Shown: positions 1-10,759 of the stretch, in pieces | How the letters are laid out: each line of letters starts with the position of its first letter | How positions within the stretch are numbered: the first letter of the stretch is position 1 | Source of the DNA: CAVRZJ01 sp964594125 | Lineage (GTDB): Bacteria > Acidobacteriota > Thermoanaerobaculia > Thermoanaerobaculales > Thermoanaerobaculaceae | Length of the DNA: 64,000 nucleotides | Direction of reading: 5' to 3' | Assembly (NCBI GenBank): GCA_964594125.1 | Contig: CAZQLL010000002.1 | Span: 62,001-126,000 of the forward strand | Program-made: the position numbers and the translations under genes | The notes under the pieces: generated by a model | The model's input: only the letters and a program-made list of their open reading frames with translations | Told to the model about the DNA's origin: nothing | Databases searched by the model: none

Positions 1-672
1 GCGCCGGGCAGCCTCGCCGAGCTCGGCCTCGAGCCGCCGCAGCTCGAGGTGACGATCGTGCGCAAGGACAACAAGCCGCCGATCCAGCTCGCCTTCGGTA
101 TCGAGCGCGACAAGGACGGCGCAAAGCAGCGCGCCTGCCGCCGCGGTGAGCGCGTCTACTGGGTCGAGGCGACGGCGGCGGCGAGGGCCACCACCGCCCT
201 GGCCGAGTGGCGCGCGAAGAAGCTGGTCCGCCTCGATACCTGGTCCGCCGACAAGCTCGCGGTCGAGGTGGGCAAGGACGCCGTGACGCTCGAGCGCAAG
301 GACGGCGTGTGGAAGGCCGGCGGTGTCGAGGTCGACGCCGACAGGGTGTCGCAGCGCCTCGGCGTGCTCGCCGACATGACGGTGACCGCCTACGACCGGC
401 CGAAGCCGACCGGTGAGCCGCGCGGCCACGTCAAGGTCACGGTGGACGACGGCGCGGCGGTGGAGTCGACGTTCTACCCCGGCGCCGCCGGCGAGGCGAT
501 CGCCGTGGTGCCCGGCCGCGCTGGCGCGCTCGCAGTCGACGCGGCTCGGGTCGACGAGCTGCTCGCCGACGTCGCGGCTCTCGCGAAGCCGAAGCCGACG
601 CCCACGCCGGCGCCGACGCCGGCCCCGGCGCCGACCGCGGCGCCGGTCGCCGGCACGCCGGCCGCCTCGTAG
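1..672 (+). CDS. DUF4340 domain-containing protein, 3' portion (truncated by window edge)
   Basis: The frame is open from base 1 and ends at TAG 670-672, so only the C-terminal about 223 residues are visible and the true start lies outside. The visible part alternates short strands with motifs such as QLAFG, DTWSADKLAVEV and VWKAGG, typical of DUF4340 repeats, where each unit compares a setting with a reference value. It ends in a low-complexity Pro/Ala/Thr/Lys tail (KPKPTPTPAPTPAPAP and on). In other bacteria DUF4340 proteins often follow Gld-type ABC-2 transporter genes and face the periplasm; whether that holds here cannot be seen. The downstream neighbour is convergent, with 237 bp between them that hold GC-rich imperfect inverted repeats and no gene. 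Confidence 0.72.
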   Translation, partial: APGSLAELGLEPPQLEVTIVRKDNKPPIQLAFGIERDKDGAKQRACRRGERVYWVEATAAARATTALAEWRAKKLVRLDTWSADKLAVEVGKDAVTLERKDGVWKAGGVEVDADRVSQRLGVLADMTVTAYDRPKPTGEPRGHVKVTVDDGAAVESTFYPGAAGEAIAVVPGRAGALAVDAARVDELLADVAALAKPKPTPTPAPTPAPAPTAAPVAGTPAAS

Positions 673-909
673 CGGCGGCCCCGGCGCGCCGCGCCGCGGT
701 CCGCACCGCGCTGGTGCGCGCCGTCGCGCATCAGCGGACGACGCGCGGGTGAGGGGGCGCCTCCCGCGGGGGGGCGATCCGCCCCTTGCTGTCGGCCGCG
801 GGCTGTCGGCAGCCTTCGCCGCGCGCCCTCGCGCGCCGGCGGCGGGCGAGCCTGCGGCCGGGATCGTGCGGGCGGGCTGTCCTGCTCCGGCTCGCAGTCA
901 TGCTCACAC

Positions 910-2264
<1,355 letters not shown>

Positions 2265-2268
<4 letters not shown>

Positions 2269-5024
2269 GCGCTCCTCCCCGCTGCGGGCAGCTCCACCCG
2301 CAGCGTCGTGCCGGCCGGCGAGGTGCCGGCGACGGCGATGGTGCCGCCGTGCGCCAGGACGATGTCGCGTGTGATCGCGAGGCCGAGCCCGGTGCCGCCG
2401 CGGCCCTGCCGCGAGGTGACGAACGGCTCGAAGACGCGGCCCGCGAGCTCCGGGGGGATCCCGGGGCCGCTGTCCACCACCTCGATGGCCACGGTGTCGC
2501 CGCCTCCGCTCACGGACAGCTCGACGGCGCCGCCGCGCGGCGTCGCCTGCAGCGCGTTGCGCAGCAGGTTGTGGACGACAAGCTCGAGCTGCACGCGGTT
2601 GCCGTTGACGGCAGCGGCGCCGTCGGCGCGGCACGCGAGCGACACGCCGGCGCGCTCGGCGTCGGGGCGCACGCGCGCCGCTTCCTCGCGTGCCACCGCC
2701 GCGACGTCGACGAGCTGCCGCTCGAACCCGGTCGGGCGCGCCAGCTCCATCAGGTTGGAGACGATGCGCGCCACCCGGAACGACTGCTCCTCGAGCTTCT
2801 CGACCAGCGGCACGCGCGGGTCGCCGGGCGGCGTGAGCTCCTTGAGGAGCTGCGCGTACGAGGCGATCCCGGTCACCGGCGTGTTGACCTCGTGCGCCAG
2901 GCCGGCGGCGAGACGGCCGAGGGCGGCGAGGCGCTCCTGCTGGGCGAGGCGCTGCTCCATGCGGAGCTGCTCGGAGATGTCGTCGAGCGCGACGACGCGC
3001 CCGTCGTATCGCCCGGGCTCGCTCTCGAGCGCCGAGATCGACAGCAGGCCGACGCGCTCGCCGCCGCCCGCGAAGCGCACCGGCACGCTCGCCAGGTCCT
3101 GCGGCAGCGCCTCGCCCCACTCCGCCGGCAGCTCGACGAGGGTGCCCAGGCGCCGGCCGGCGAGGGAGGCGGCGTCGCGCTGCAGCAGCGCCGTCGCGCG
3201 TCCGTTGGCGCGCTGCACGCGGCCGTGCGCGTCGCAGATCAGCAGCGCCGCCGCCGACGACTGGAACACCCGCTCCAGGTACCCTTCGAGCAGCCGGTGC
3301 CCCTCCACCTGGCGGCGCAGGTCGTCGAGCAGCAGTGTGTTCTCCAAAGCCAGCGAGGCCTGCGCCGCGAGCACCGCCACCAGCCGGCGCTCGCCGTGCC
3401 CGAGCGGCAGCTCGCCGTGCCGGCGGCCGCAGTAGACGACGCCGTTCACCCGGCCCTCGCGCTCGAGCGGGAAGCGGTGCCACAGCCCGCGCTCGCGCAG
3501 CGCCCGCTCGGCCGGGCCGGGGAACGGGCCGCGGACGTCTGCGGGCGTCAGGGAGGGGCAGCGGGGGTCGGCGGGGACCGGCTCGAGCGCCTTGCCGCGC
3601 GCCAGGTAGGTCACCACCTGGTCGACCGCGAGCGCGTCGCGCAGCCGCTGCGCCAGGCGCGCGAGCAGCTCCTCGGGGTCGCGATGGGCGCTCGCCTCCT
3701 CGGCGAACGTGGTGAGCGCGCGCCGCGCCTCGAGGCGCTCGCGGTACTGCAGCCGCTCGAGCCCCTCGAGCAGCCAGCGCCGCGCCGGCACCGCCAGCGC
3801 GACGAGCGCGACGCCGCCGGCCACCGCCACCAGGTTGCGCCAGTTGCCGAGACGGAAGCCGGCCTGCGTGATCGCCACGTTGAGGAGGGCGAAGCAGACG
3901 CCGCCGAGCAGCACGGCGGCGCCGGTGGCGACCACCTGGCGGGTGATGTCCTCGAGGTCCCAGAGACGGAACTCGAGCAGCGACGAGGCCACGCCGAGCG
4001 GCACCAGGGTGAGCGGTACCAGGGAGATCCAGGTGAGCACCTCGAGCTCGGCGCCGGCGAGCTGCGGGATCAGCGACAGCAGCAGGTACGGGGCGAACCC
4101 GGCGGCGGCGCCGAGCGCCACCCATTCCACCTGGCGGCGGCGGGTCGGGTCGTCGCGCGCCACCACGTAGGCCTTCACCGCGAGCCCGGCCGCGGCCGCG
4201 ACGCCGGCGAACGCGAGCACCGCGGTGGCGGCGTCGAGCGCCTCCGCCACCAGCACGTCGCCGACCACCGGCGGGATGCCGCCGACCGCCGAGACCGTGC
4301 GCATGGCGGCCACCAGCAGCGACGGGACGAACGCCAGCAGCAGCCAGTGGTTGGCGAGCACCCGGAACGGGAAGGTGGCGAAGAACACCACCAGCAGCGG
4401 CGGCAGCGCCAGCCGGCCGAAGTCGCGCAGCAGCAGCAGGAGCTGCCAGAGGGCGTCGTCCTGGCGCAGCGGCGGCACCACCACCGCGGCGAACAGCGCC
4501 TCCGCGAGGGCGAGGAAGCGCCCGGCGTGCGGCGTCGGATAGCCGACGAAGACGATTCCGGCGATCACCAGCGTGAACATCGCGGCGAACGCGACGAGGA
4601 GATAGCGGACGTCGATCAGCGGCGAGGGCGGGTAGTAGAGGACCTCGCGGACGGCGCCGTCGCGCAGCAGCGTGAGGTTGGAGACGTTGCGGGCGTACAG
4701 CGCGGTCTCGAGGTCGCGGACCGAGCTCGCGGGGACGCCCTCGATCGCCACGATCGTGTCGCCCCAGGCCAGCGACGCGCGCGCCGCGCCGGAACGCGGC
4801 GCCACGCCGACGATCAGGAACCCCTCGGGGGTGCGCGTCGCCTGGAAGTCGAGACGCTGGAACTCGCCGACCTGGCGCAGGAAGCCGAGCAGGCCGGCGG
4901 CGATCACGACGACGCCGATGCCGAGGAGCGCGATGCTGCGGGCCGGGCGCGCGTGCCGCCTGCCCTCGCGCCAGGCGGGGATGATGAATCGGGAGGAGTC
5001 GGTCGAGGGGTGTGCGGCGTCCAT
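2265..5024 (-). CDS. Membrane sensor histidine kinase with PDZ-like, 7TM, GAF and PAS domains
   Basis: A 919-residue protein. After one N-terminal membrane helix (about 30-47) comes a PDZ-like segment (about 52-122: GFLIVGVAPRSGAA, GDTIVAIEGVPASSV), then a block of about seven hydrophobic helices (about 135-370). A GAF-like region, a PAS-like region (SSAALLICDAHGRVQRANGR), the HisKA box LAHEVNTPVTGIASY and an HATPase domain (NLLRNALQA, DSGPGIP, GTGLGLAI) follow. It probably reads an envelope or membrane signal and phosphorylates the NtrC-type regulator encoded immediately downstream, which it overlaps by 4 bp. ATG 5024 was chosen; TTG/GTG codons up to 33 bp upstream are possible. No clear Shine-Dalgarno precedes ATG 5024. 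The PDZ at the N-terminus of a kinase is uncommon. Confidence 0.88.
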
Positions 5025-5102
5025 CGTCTCGAATCGTATACGAGATTCCGGACACAAGGATGCAGCGCTACGGAAAACCGGACGTGGCGGCCGGGCGAGC
5101 TC

Positions 5103-6089
5103 CTAGATCTCGTGCGCCGACGCCAGCAGGCGCACGTCGCCCGAGGCGGTGCGCACGCTCAGCTCGACGGCGCCTTCGGGGCCCGCTTCGGCGCCGGCGG
5201 GCGGCGCCGCGAGCGTGAAGCGACGGCCGCGGCGATCCTCCTCCCCGGGCAGCTCGGACTCGATCGAGCCGCCCGCGGTCGCCACGGTACCGCGGACGGG
5301 AACCGATCGCGTCAGCCGCAGCGCAACGTCGCCGGACGAGGTCTCCGCCACGATGCGGGCGCCGGGGGCGAGACGCTGCCAGCGGGCATCGATGTCGCCC
5401 GACTTCGACGACGCCGTCAGGCCGCCGCGCAGGCGCCGCAGCACGCAGTCGCCGGAGGCCGTGTCGATCGCCACGCGTTCGGCGCCGGCGTCGAGCGTGA
5501 TGTCGCCCGAGGCCGTGTCGACCTCGAGCAGCGCGAGCGGCTCGCCGGTCACCCGCACGTCGCCCGAGGCGGTGTCGACGACGAGCTCGCGCGCCCCGCC
5601 GCGCACCGTCACGTCGCCCGACCCGGTGGCGATGCGGACGGGCGCCGCGGCCGCCGCGCCGCCGCGCAGCACGACGTCGCCCGAGCCGGTCTTGACCTCG
5701 AGGCGGCACTCGGCGGGCACCTTGAGGCGGATCACGCCCTCCGTCTCGATGAAGCCGACGACCGACACGCTGCGGCGCCGCGGGGTGGTGATCTCCAGCC
5801 GGGCCGGCGAGTCGGCGAACGCCGGGGTGTTGCGCTCCACCCAGCGTCGCGCCGCGGCGCGCGAGCTGGAGCGGGCGGCGAGCTCGACGGACACGTCGAT
5901 CGTGCCGGTCTCGACGACCTCGGCCTCGACGTCGAGCGACCGCACGTCGAGCACCACCAGCTTGCCGGGGGCCGACGCCGCCTGCCTGCTGTCGCGGTGG
6001 GCCGCCGCGGCGCCGCCGCCCCGCTGCCCGCCGCATCCGGCGACCGCCGCCGCCAGTGCCGCTGCCGTCAGAGCGCGATGAAGGCGCAT
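5103..6089 (-). CDS. DUF4097-family lipoprotein with repeated SGD strands
   Basis: A 328-residue protein preceded by GGAGG 6 bp upstream of its ATG. The N-terminus MRLHRALTAAALAAAVAGC is a lipoprotein signal ending in AVAGC, so it is probably anchored in the outer or inner membrane facing the periplasm. From about residue 130 onward, units of about 20 residues recur with the core [TS]-x-SGD-[VI]-x-[LV] (TGSGDVTVRGG, TASGDVRVTG, TASGDITLDAG, TSSGDVALRL and others, eight visible). This pattern is typical of DUF4097/DUF4098 proteins, thought to fold as a beta-helix or stacked solenoid. Function is not known. It is divergent from aconitase, and the 118 bp between them contain a possible TATACT -10 element (6140-6145) facing aconitase but no convincing -35. 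Confidence 0.85.
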   Translation of the reverse strand: MRLHRALTAAALAAAVAGCGGQRGGGAAAAHRDSRQAASAPGKLVVLDVRSLDVEAEVVETGTIDVSVELAARSSSRAAARRWVERNTPAFADSPARLEITTPRRRSVSVVGFIETEGVIRLKVPAECRLEVKTGSGDVVLRGGAAAAAPVRIATGSGDVTVRGGARELVVDTASGDVRVTGEPLALLEVDTASGDITLDAGAERVAIDTASGDCVLRRLRGGLTASSKSGDIDARWQRLAPGARIVAETSSGDVALRLTRSVPVRGTVATAGGSIESELPGEEDRRGRRFTLAAPPAGAEAGPEGAVELSVRTASGDVRLLASAHEI

Positions 6090-6207
6090 GGCATCCTCCG
6101 TGCTGTCAAACGAGCGAAGCATACCGCCGGTTCGCGGCGTATACTTCCGCCGCGCGGCGGCCCGCCGCCCGCGGCCGCAGCCGACGCCACTTCCGAGGAG
6201 GCATCGC

Positions 6208-8475
6208 ATGGCAGCCATCGAGAGCACACCCGAGTTTGTGAAAGCCGTGTACGAGCGCACACGCGACCGCATCAGGGCCGCCCGCAAGCGGCTCGGCCGC
6301 CCGCTCACGCTCACCGAGAAGGTCATCTTCGGCCACATCGAGAACGTCGAGCACGCAGAGCTCGGACCCGGCACCGCGTACCTCGAGCTGCGTCCCGACC
6401 GTGTCGCGCTCCAGGACGCCACCGCGCAGATGGCGCTGCTGCAGTTCATGCTCGCCGGCATGGACCGCGCGGCGGTGCCGACCACCGTGCACTGCGACCA
6501 CCTGATCGTCGCGCGCTCAGGCGCCGCCGCCGACGTCGAGCGGGCGATCGAGATGAACCGGGAGGTCTACGCGTTCCTGCAGTCGTGCTCGGCGCGCTAC
6601 GGCCTCGGCTTCTGGAAGCCGGGCTCCGGCATCATCCACCAGGTGGTGCTCGAGAACTACGCCTTCCCCGGCGGCATGATGATCGGCACCGACTCGCACA
6701 CGCCGAACGCCGGCGGCCTCGGCATGTTCGCCTCGGGCGTCGGCGGCGCCGACGCGGTCGACGTGATGTCGGGGTTCCCGTGGGAGGTGCTGCAGCCGCG
6801 ACTGATCGGCGTCAGGCTGACCGGAAAGCTGTCGCGCTGGACCGCGCCGAAGGACGTCATCCTCAAGCTGCTCGACATCCTCACGGTCAAGGGCGGCACC
6901 AACGCCGTGGTCGAGTTCTTCGGCCCCGGGTGCGCCTCCATCTCGTGCACCGGCAAGGCGACGATCACCAACATGGGCGCCGAGCACGGCGCCACCACCT
7001 CGATCTTCCCCTACGACGCGCGCATGGAGACGTACCTGCGCGCCACCCGCCGCGGCGCGATCGCCGACCTCGCCGACGCCAACCGCGACCTGCTCGCCGC
7101 CGACCCGGAGGTCGAGGAGTCGCCCGAGGGGTACTACCACCGCGTCATCCACATCGACCTCGACGTGCTGCAGCCGCACCTGGTCGGCCCGCACTCGCCG
7201 GATCTCGCGCGCGAGCTCAAGGACGTGCCGGCGGCGGTCGCGGAGCACGGATACCCGGCGAAGGTCTCGGCGGCGCTGGTGGGCTCCTGCACCAACTCCT
7301 CGTACGAGGACATCGTGCGCGCCGCCGCGGTGGCGCGCGAGGCGCTCTCGCAGGGCGTCAGGGCGAGCGTGCCGCTGCTCATCTCGCCGGGCTCCGAGCA
7401 GGTGTACGCGACGATCGAACGCGACGGGTTGCTGGCCACGCTCAACGAGTTCGGCGCCACCGTGCTGGCCAACGCCTGCGGGCCGTGCATCGGCCAGTGG
7501 CAGCGCGACGACATGCCGAAGGGCACCCCCAACTCGATCGTCTCCTCGTTCAACCGCAACTTCCCGGCGCGCAACGACGGCAGCGCCGCCACGCTGTCGT
7601 TCATCGGCTCGCCCGAGACGGTGGTCGCCTACGCGATCGCCGGCACGCTCGCGGTCAACCCGATCGCCGACGCGATCCCGGTCGGCGACCGCACGGTGAG
7701 GCTGTCGGCGCCGCCGCCGGCGCCCGAGGTCCCGGAGCGCGGGTTCGAGTTCAAGGCCGAGGGGTACCTGGCGCCGCCGGCCGCGCCGGAGCGCGTCGCC
7801 GTCGAGGTCAAGCCCGGCTCCGAGCGGCTGCAGCTCCTCGAGCCGTTCGCGGCGTGGGACGGCAACGACTACGTCGAGCTGCCGGTGATCATGAAGGCGC
7901 GCGGCAAGTGCACCACCGACCACATCTCGCCAGCCGGTCCGTGGCTGAAGTTCCGCGGCCACCTCGACAACATCTCCAACAACCTGTTCATCGGCGCCGT
8001 CAACGCGTTCTCCGGCGAGGCCGGCAAGGGCAGGCACCCGCTGACCGGCGAGGTGATGGAGTTCGCCAGGATCGCGCGCGACCTCAAGGGGCGCGGCCTC
8101 AAGTGGGCGGCGTTCGGCGATGAGAACTACGGCGAGGGATCGTCGCGCGAGCACGCCGCGATGGAGCCGCGCCACCTGGGCGGGGTCGCGATCATCGCCC
8201 GCAGCTTCGCCCGCATCCACGAGACCAACCTGAAGAAGCAGGGGCTGCTGCCGCTCCACCTGCTCGACCCCGGCGACTACGAGAAGGTGCGCGAGGGCGA
8301 CCGCATCTCGATCCTCGGCCTGGCACATCTCACCCCGGGGCAGCCGGTGAAGGTGGTGATCCACCACGCCGACGGCACCCGCGACGAGATCGCCTGCCGC
8401 CACACCTTCAACGCCGAGCAGGTCAACTGGTTCCGCGCCGGCTCCGCGCTCAACGTGCTGCGGCAGAAGAAGTAG
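6208..8475 (+). CDS. acn: Aconitate hydratase, mitochondrial-type
   Basis: A 755-residue cytosolic TCA-cycle enzyme that interconverts citrate and isocitrate. The [4Fe-4S] ligands are Cys361 (GSCTNSS), Cys424 and Cys427 (CGPCIGQW). Their spacing is that of mammalian mitochondrial aconitase, as is the total length; AcnA and AcnB of proteobacteria are about 890 and 865 residues. Other family signatures are GTDSHTPNAGGLG, CTTDHISPAGPW and GEGSSREHAAMEPRHLGG in the swivelling C-terminal domain. ATG 6208 was chosen because AGGAGG-like bases lie just upstream and the N-terminus matches the family. The gene stands alone and is followed by a long hairpin. Confidence 0.96.
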   Translation: MAAIESTPEFVKAVYERTRDRIRAARKRLGRPLTLTEKVIFGHIENVEHAELGPGTAYLELRPDRVALQDATAQMALLQFMLAGMDRAAVPTTVHCDHLIVARSGAAADVERAIEMNREVYAFLQSCSARYGLGFWKPGSGIIHQVVLENYAFPGGMMIGTDSHTPNAGGLGMFASGVGGADAVDVMSGFPWEVLQPRLIGVRLTGKLSRWTAPKDVILKLLDILTVKGGTNAVVEFFGPGCASISCTGKATITNMGAEHGATTSIFPYDARMETYLRATRRGAIADLADANRDLLAADPEVEESPEGYYHRVIHIDLDVLQPHLVGPHSPDLARELKDVPAAVAEHGYPAKVSAALVGSCTNSSYEDIVRAAAVAREALSQGVRASVPLLISPGSEQVYATIERDGLLATLNEFGATVLANACGPCIGQWQRDDMPKGTPNSIVSSFNRNFPARNDGSAATLSFIGSPETVVAYAIAGTLAVNPIADAIPVGDRTVRLSAPPPAPEVPERGFEFKAEGYLAPPAAPERVAVEVKPGSERLQLLEPFAAWDGNDYVELPVIMKARGKCTTDHISPAGPWLKFRGHLDNISNNLFIGAVNAFSGEAGKGRHPLTGEVMEFARIARDLKGRGLKWAAFGDENYGEGSSREHAAMEPRHLGGVAIIARSFARIHETNLKKQGLLPLHLLDPGDYEKVREGDRISILGLAHLTPGQPVKVVIHHADGTRDEIACRHTFNAEQVNWFRAGSALNVLRQKK

Positions 8476-8479
8476 GTCG

Positions 8480-8525
8480 TCGACCGGCGCGGGGTGCGCG
8501 CGATCGCGCGCCCCTCGCCGGTCGA
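8480..8525 (+). terminator. Long GC hairpin after the aconitase gene
   Basis: Starting 4 bp after the aconitase stop, 8480-8500 can pair with 8505-8525 to make a 21-bp stem with one C/T mismatch and one G-U pair, closed by a 4-nt loop (cgat). No T-run follows on the plus strand (it continues aaaccc), so it may act as a weak or factor-assisted terminator or as a 3'-end stabiliser. Confidence 0.55.
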
Positions 8526-8729
8526 AACCCGCCCGCACCGACTCATTGCGGCGGCTTGCCTCTGCCGCCGCCCGACGGCGGCACGGCGGCGAGCTCGGGC
8601 GAACCTCCGAGAGTGTGGGTCCTCTTGGGTGTGACGCCGCTCATGCTCCGGCGGCGCCGCGTGCGAGCTGCCCGGACCTGCGCCGGTGGCGGACGGCGAC
8701 AGCGCGCGCCCCGCGACGCGGGAACGTTG

Positions 8730-9572
8730 TCACGGCGCGTCCAGCTCCCGCCAGAGCCGCGCGATGTCGATCGGGCCGCTGCTCTCGGCTCCAGCGGCCG
8801 CGCGGGGCTCGCCGGTCCGGGGTGCGGGATCGACGTTGTGCGCGAGCCAGATCGTCGGCACGAACTGCCAATTGCGGTGGAGGAACTGCTGCCAGGTGGG
8901 GCCGCGGTTCTCGGGGCGGCGTTTCTCGGCCTGCAGGAGCTCGACGATCCGTTCGGCCACGCGGCGGTCGAGCGGATAGAGGACGCCCGTCAGGAAGTTC
9001 TTTCCCGGCATCTCGGCGATGCGGGCGAACAGCACCTTGCCGCAACGAAGCTGGCGGGACGCGCGATGCTCGATCACGGCGATGGTCCGCTCGGCAAGGA
9101 GGTCGCGGAACACGATGCTCTCACCGGATGTGACGCCGGCGACCTCGAGAAGGTCGAGCGCGGCGCGCCGGGCCGCCTCGAGGTAGGTCCGAGCGGCGGG
9201 ATGGAGCGAAACGTCAGTGCGGGCGAGGTAGATGTCGGCGGGTGTCCGGCCTGCGGCGACATGCCATTCGAAAACGAAGGAATCCGCGACCGCGTTGAAG
9301 ACAGGCAGCGCGAGCTGGACCGCGAAGGCGCTCACCGCCTCCCGCCCGAACTGCTGGTTGGCGGGCGCGAACACCGCCGTCTCGCACGCGTGCAGCTCCT
9401 CGGGATACTCCCTTGCCGCCCACTCGAACAGCTCCGCGCATGCCGCGTTGGTCGCCCTGCGTTCGATTGCGTACTGCTCCCTCGCGCGCGCGAGACAGCA
9501 GCGCTAGTACTTGCGCCCCGAGCCGCATGGGCACGGCTCGTTGAGGTGAGCGACCGGAGCAGGATCCGTCAT
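8730..9572 (-). pseudogene. SEC-C motif protein gene interrupted by one in-frame amber codon
   Basis: Translation from ATG 9572 gives MTDPAPVAHLNEPCPCGSGR, then K Y, then TAG at 9504-9506. The same frame continues without another stop to 8730: R C C L A R A R E Q Y A I E R, and 257 sense codons in all after the amber. SEC-C motifs normally read CPCGSG-[RK]-K-Y-K-[RK]-C-[CH], so TAG sits exactly where a lysine (AAG) is expected and one base change explains it. The downstream part (VFNAVADSFVFEW, FLTGVLYPLDRRV, PTWQQFLHRNWQFVPTIWLA) is not recognised. TAG is an ordinary stop for many neighbouring genes, so suppression is unlikely. A recent pseudogene or a sequencing error is more probable. A 22-residue product could still be made. 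Confidence 0.75.
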
Positions 9573-9928
9573 CCGGACGAGTGTAGCGCCCGGAAAAAGC
9601 CGGGCGAGGCCGTTGGTGACGATCCGGAGCGGGGGATGTTCCGAGCCACGCCGCTCGGCCCGCGCCCGGGAGTGCGCTCTCCACCGTCGGGCACGGGCTT
9701 CGCGGCGGGTCGGAAACACCTCGGTCGCACCGGCAGGGTGATACGAGGGCTCCCCGGTGCGGGTTTCGTGGCGCGCGAGGCAACCGAGCCACACGCGCTC
9801 CGGCCCTGCCCTGAAGGGGCGGGCCCGTGCTCATGTCCGGCGAGGGCGGACGCGGAGCCCGAGAGCGGGGGAGGGCCCTGTCGCGCCCCCTTGCCGCCCG
9901 CTATCATCGCAGCCGGAGCGATCGGCCC
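9573..9928. other. Intergenic stretch without a recognisable gene
   Basis: These 356 bp lie between the divergent SEC-C and YceH-like genes. A short perfect 7-bp stem (cgcccgg, loop aaaaag, ccgggcg) lies at 9587-9606, just upstream of the SEC-C start. The open frames here look like random GC-rich frames; no RNA gene or promoter of good quality was seen. Confidence 0.4.
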
Positions 9929-10573
9929 GTGAACCTGCCCCGTCTGCTCGATGCCGTGGAGGTCAGGGTGCTCGGCTGCCTGCTCGAGAAGCAGCAGCTC
10001 ACCCCGGAGTCCTACCCGCTGACCGTCAACGCGCTCGTCGCGGCGTGCAACCAGCGCTCGAGCCGCGAGCCGGTGATGGACCTCTCCGAGGCCGAGGTGA
10101 CCGCCGCGCTCGATCGCCTTGCCGAGCACGTGCTGGTGTGGCGCAGCGCCGGGGCGCGCTCGGACCGCTGGGCGCACAACCTCGACCGCCGGCTGGGTCT
10201 CGACCCGCCGGCGAAGGCGGTGCTGACGCTGCTGTTCCTGCGCGGGCCGCAGACGCCGGGCGAGCTGCGGGCGCGCGCCGAGCGGATGCACGCGTTCGCG
10301 GCGCCGTCCGGGGTCGAGGACGTGCTGCGGCGCCTTGCCGCCGGCGAGGAGCCGGCGGTCGTCGAGCTGCCGCGCCAGCCGGGGCGCAAGGAGACGCGCT
10401 GGGCGCACCTCGCCTCCGGGGCGCCCGAGGCGCCGACGGCCGGCGCGCCGGCCCCCGCCGAGGCGGCGCCGCGGCGCGACGAGCTCGGCGAGCGGATCGA
10501 GCGCCTCGAGGCGCGCGTCGAGGCGCTGGCATCCGCGCTCGAGGCGCTGCTCTCCCGCCTCGGCGGACGCTAG
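9929..10573 (+). CDS. YceH/DUF480 family protein
   Basis: A 214-residue cytosolic protein read from GTG 9929, with GGAG 11 bp upstream. The sequence after the start (LDAVEVRVLGCLLEKQQ, then LTPESYPLTVNALVAACNQ) is the signature opening of the YceH family, which folds as two winged-helix domains; the second is seen around LDPPAKAVLTLLFLRGPQTP. The C-terminus is an Ala/Pro linker followed by a short coiled coil (ERIERLEARVEALASALEAL), as in many YceH proteins. Biochemical function is not established for the family. Starting further upstream would add an unlikely arginine-rich leader. Confidence 0.9.
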   Translation: MNLPRLLDAVEVRVLGCLLEKQQLTPESYPLTVNALVAACNQRSSREPVMDLSEAEVTAALDRLAEHVLVWRSAGARSDRWAHNLDRRLGLDPPAKAVLTLLFLRGPQTPGELRARAERMHAFAAPSGVEDVLRRLAAGEEPAVVELPRQPGRKETRWAHLASGAPEAPTAGAPAPAEAAPRRDELGERIERLEARVEALASALEALLSRLGGR

Positions 10574-10607
10574 CGTCGAGCTCGGGACTCGCGTTGCTCA
10601 TCGCGGC

Positions 10608-10645
10608 GGACGCGACACGCGGGTAGAGGTCCGGGGGAGGCGGCG
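10608..10645 (+). repeat. Left copy of a 38-bp inverted repeat flanking the SBBP gene
   Basis: These 38 bp match the reverse complement of 13801-13838 at 35 positions: 16 identical at one end (ggacgcgacacgcggg), 15 identical at the other (ccgggggaggcggcg) and three differences in the middle 7. Weaker similarity continues for about 25 bp on the outer side. The pair brackets the 2.9-kb propeller gene. Confidence 0.7.
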
Positions 10646-10759
10646 CGCCGGCGGAAATATGGCGGGCGCGCCGCCCGTTCTCGACGACGATCTCGAGGAT
10701 ACCCGCCGTGCCGTGCAGACGTGCAGATCGTCCGACCGGGGGCGGGCGCGGAGGCAGGA

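Noticed and set aside
2349..8123. Open frame of about 1900 codons on the plus strand across the kinase, DUF4097 and aconitase genes
   Set aside because: Antisense or out-of-frame to well-supported genes; Arg/Ala/His-rich composition typical of GC-driven spurious frames.
9504..9506. Amber codon as genome-wide recoded sense codon (pyrrolysine-like)
   Set aside because: TAG ends many intact genes here (DUF4340, DUF4097, aconitase, YceH, SBBP, rsgA, recA), so it is a normal stop.
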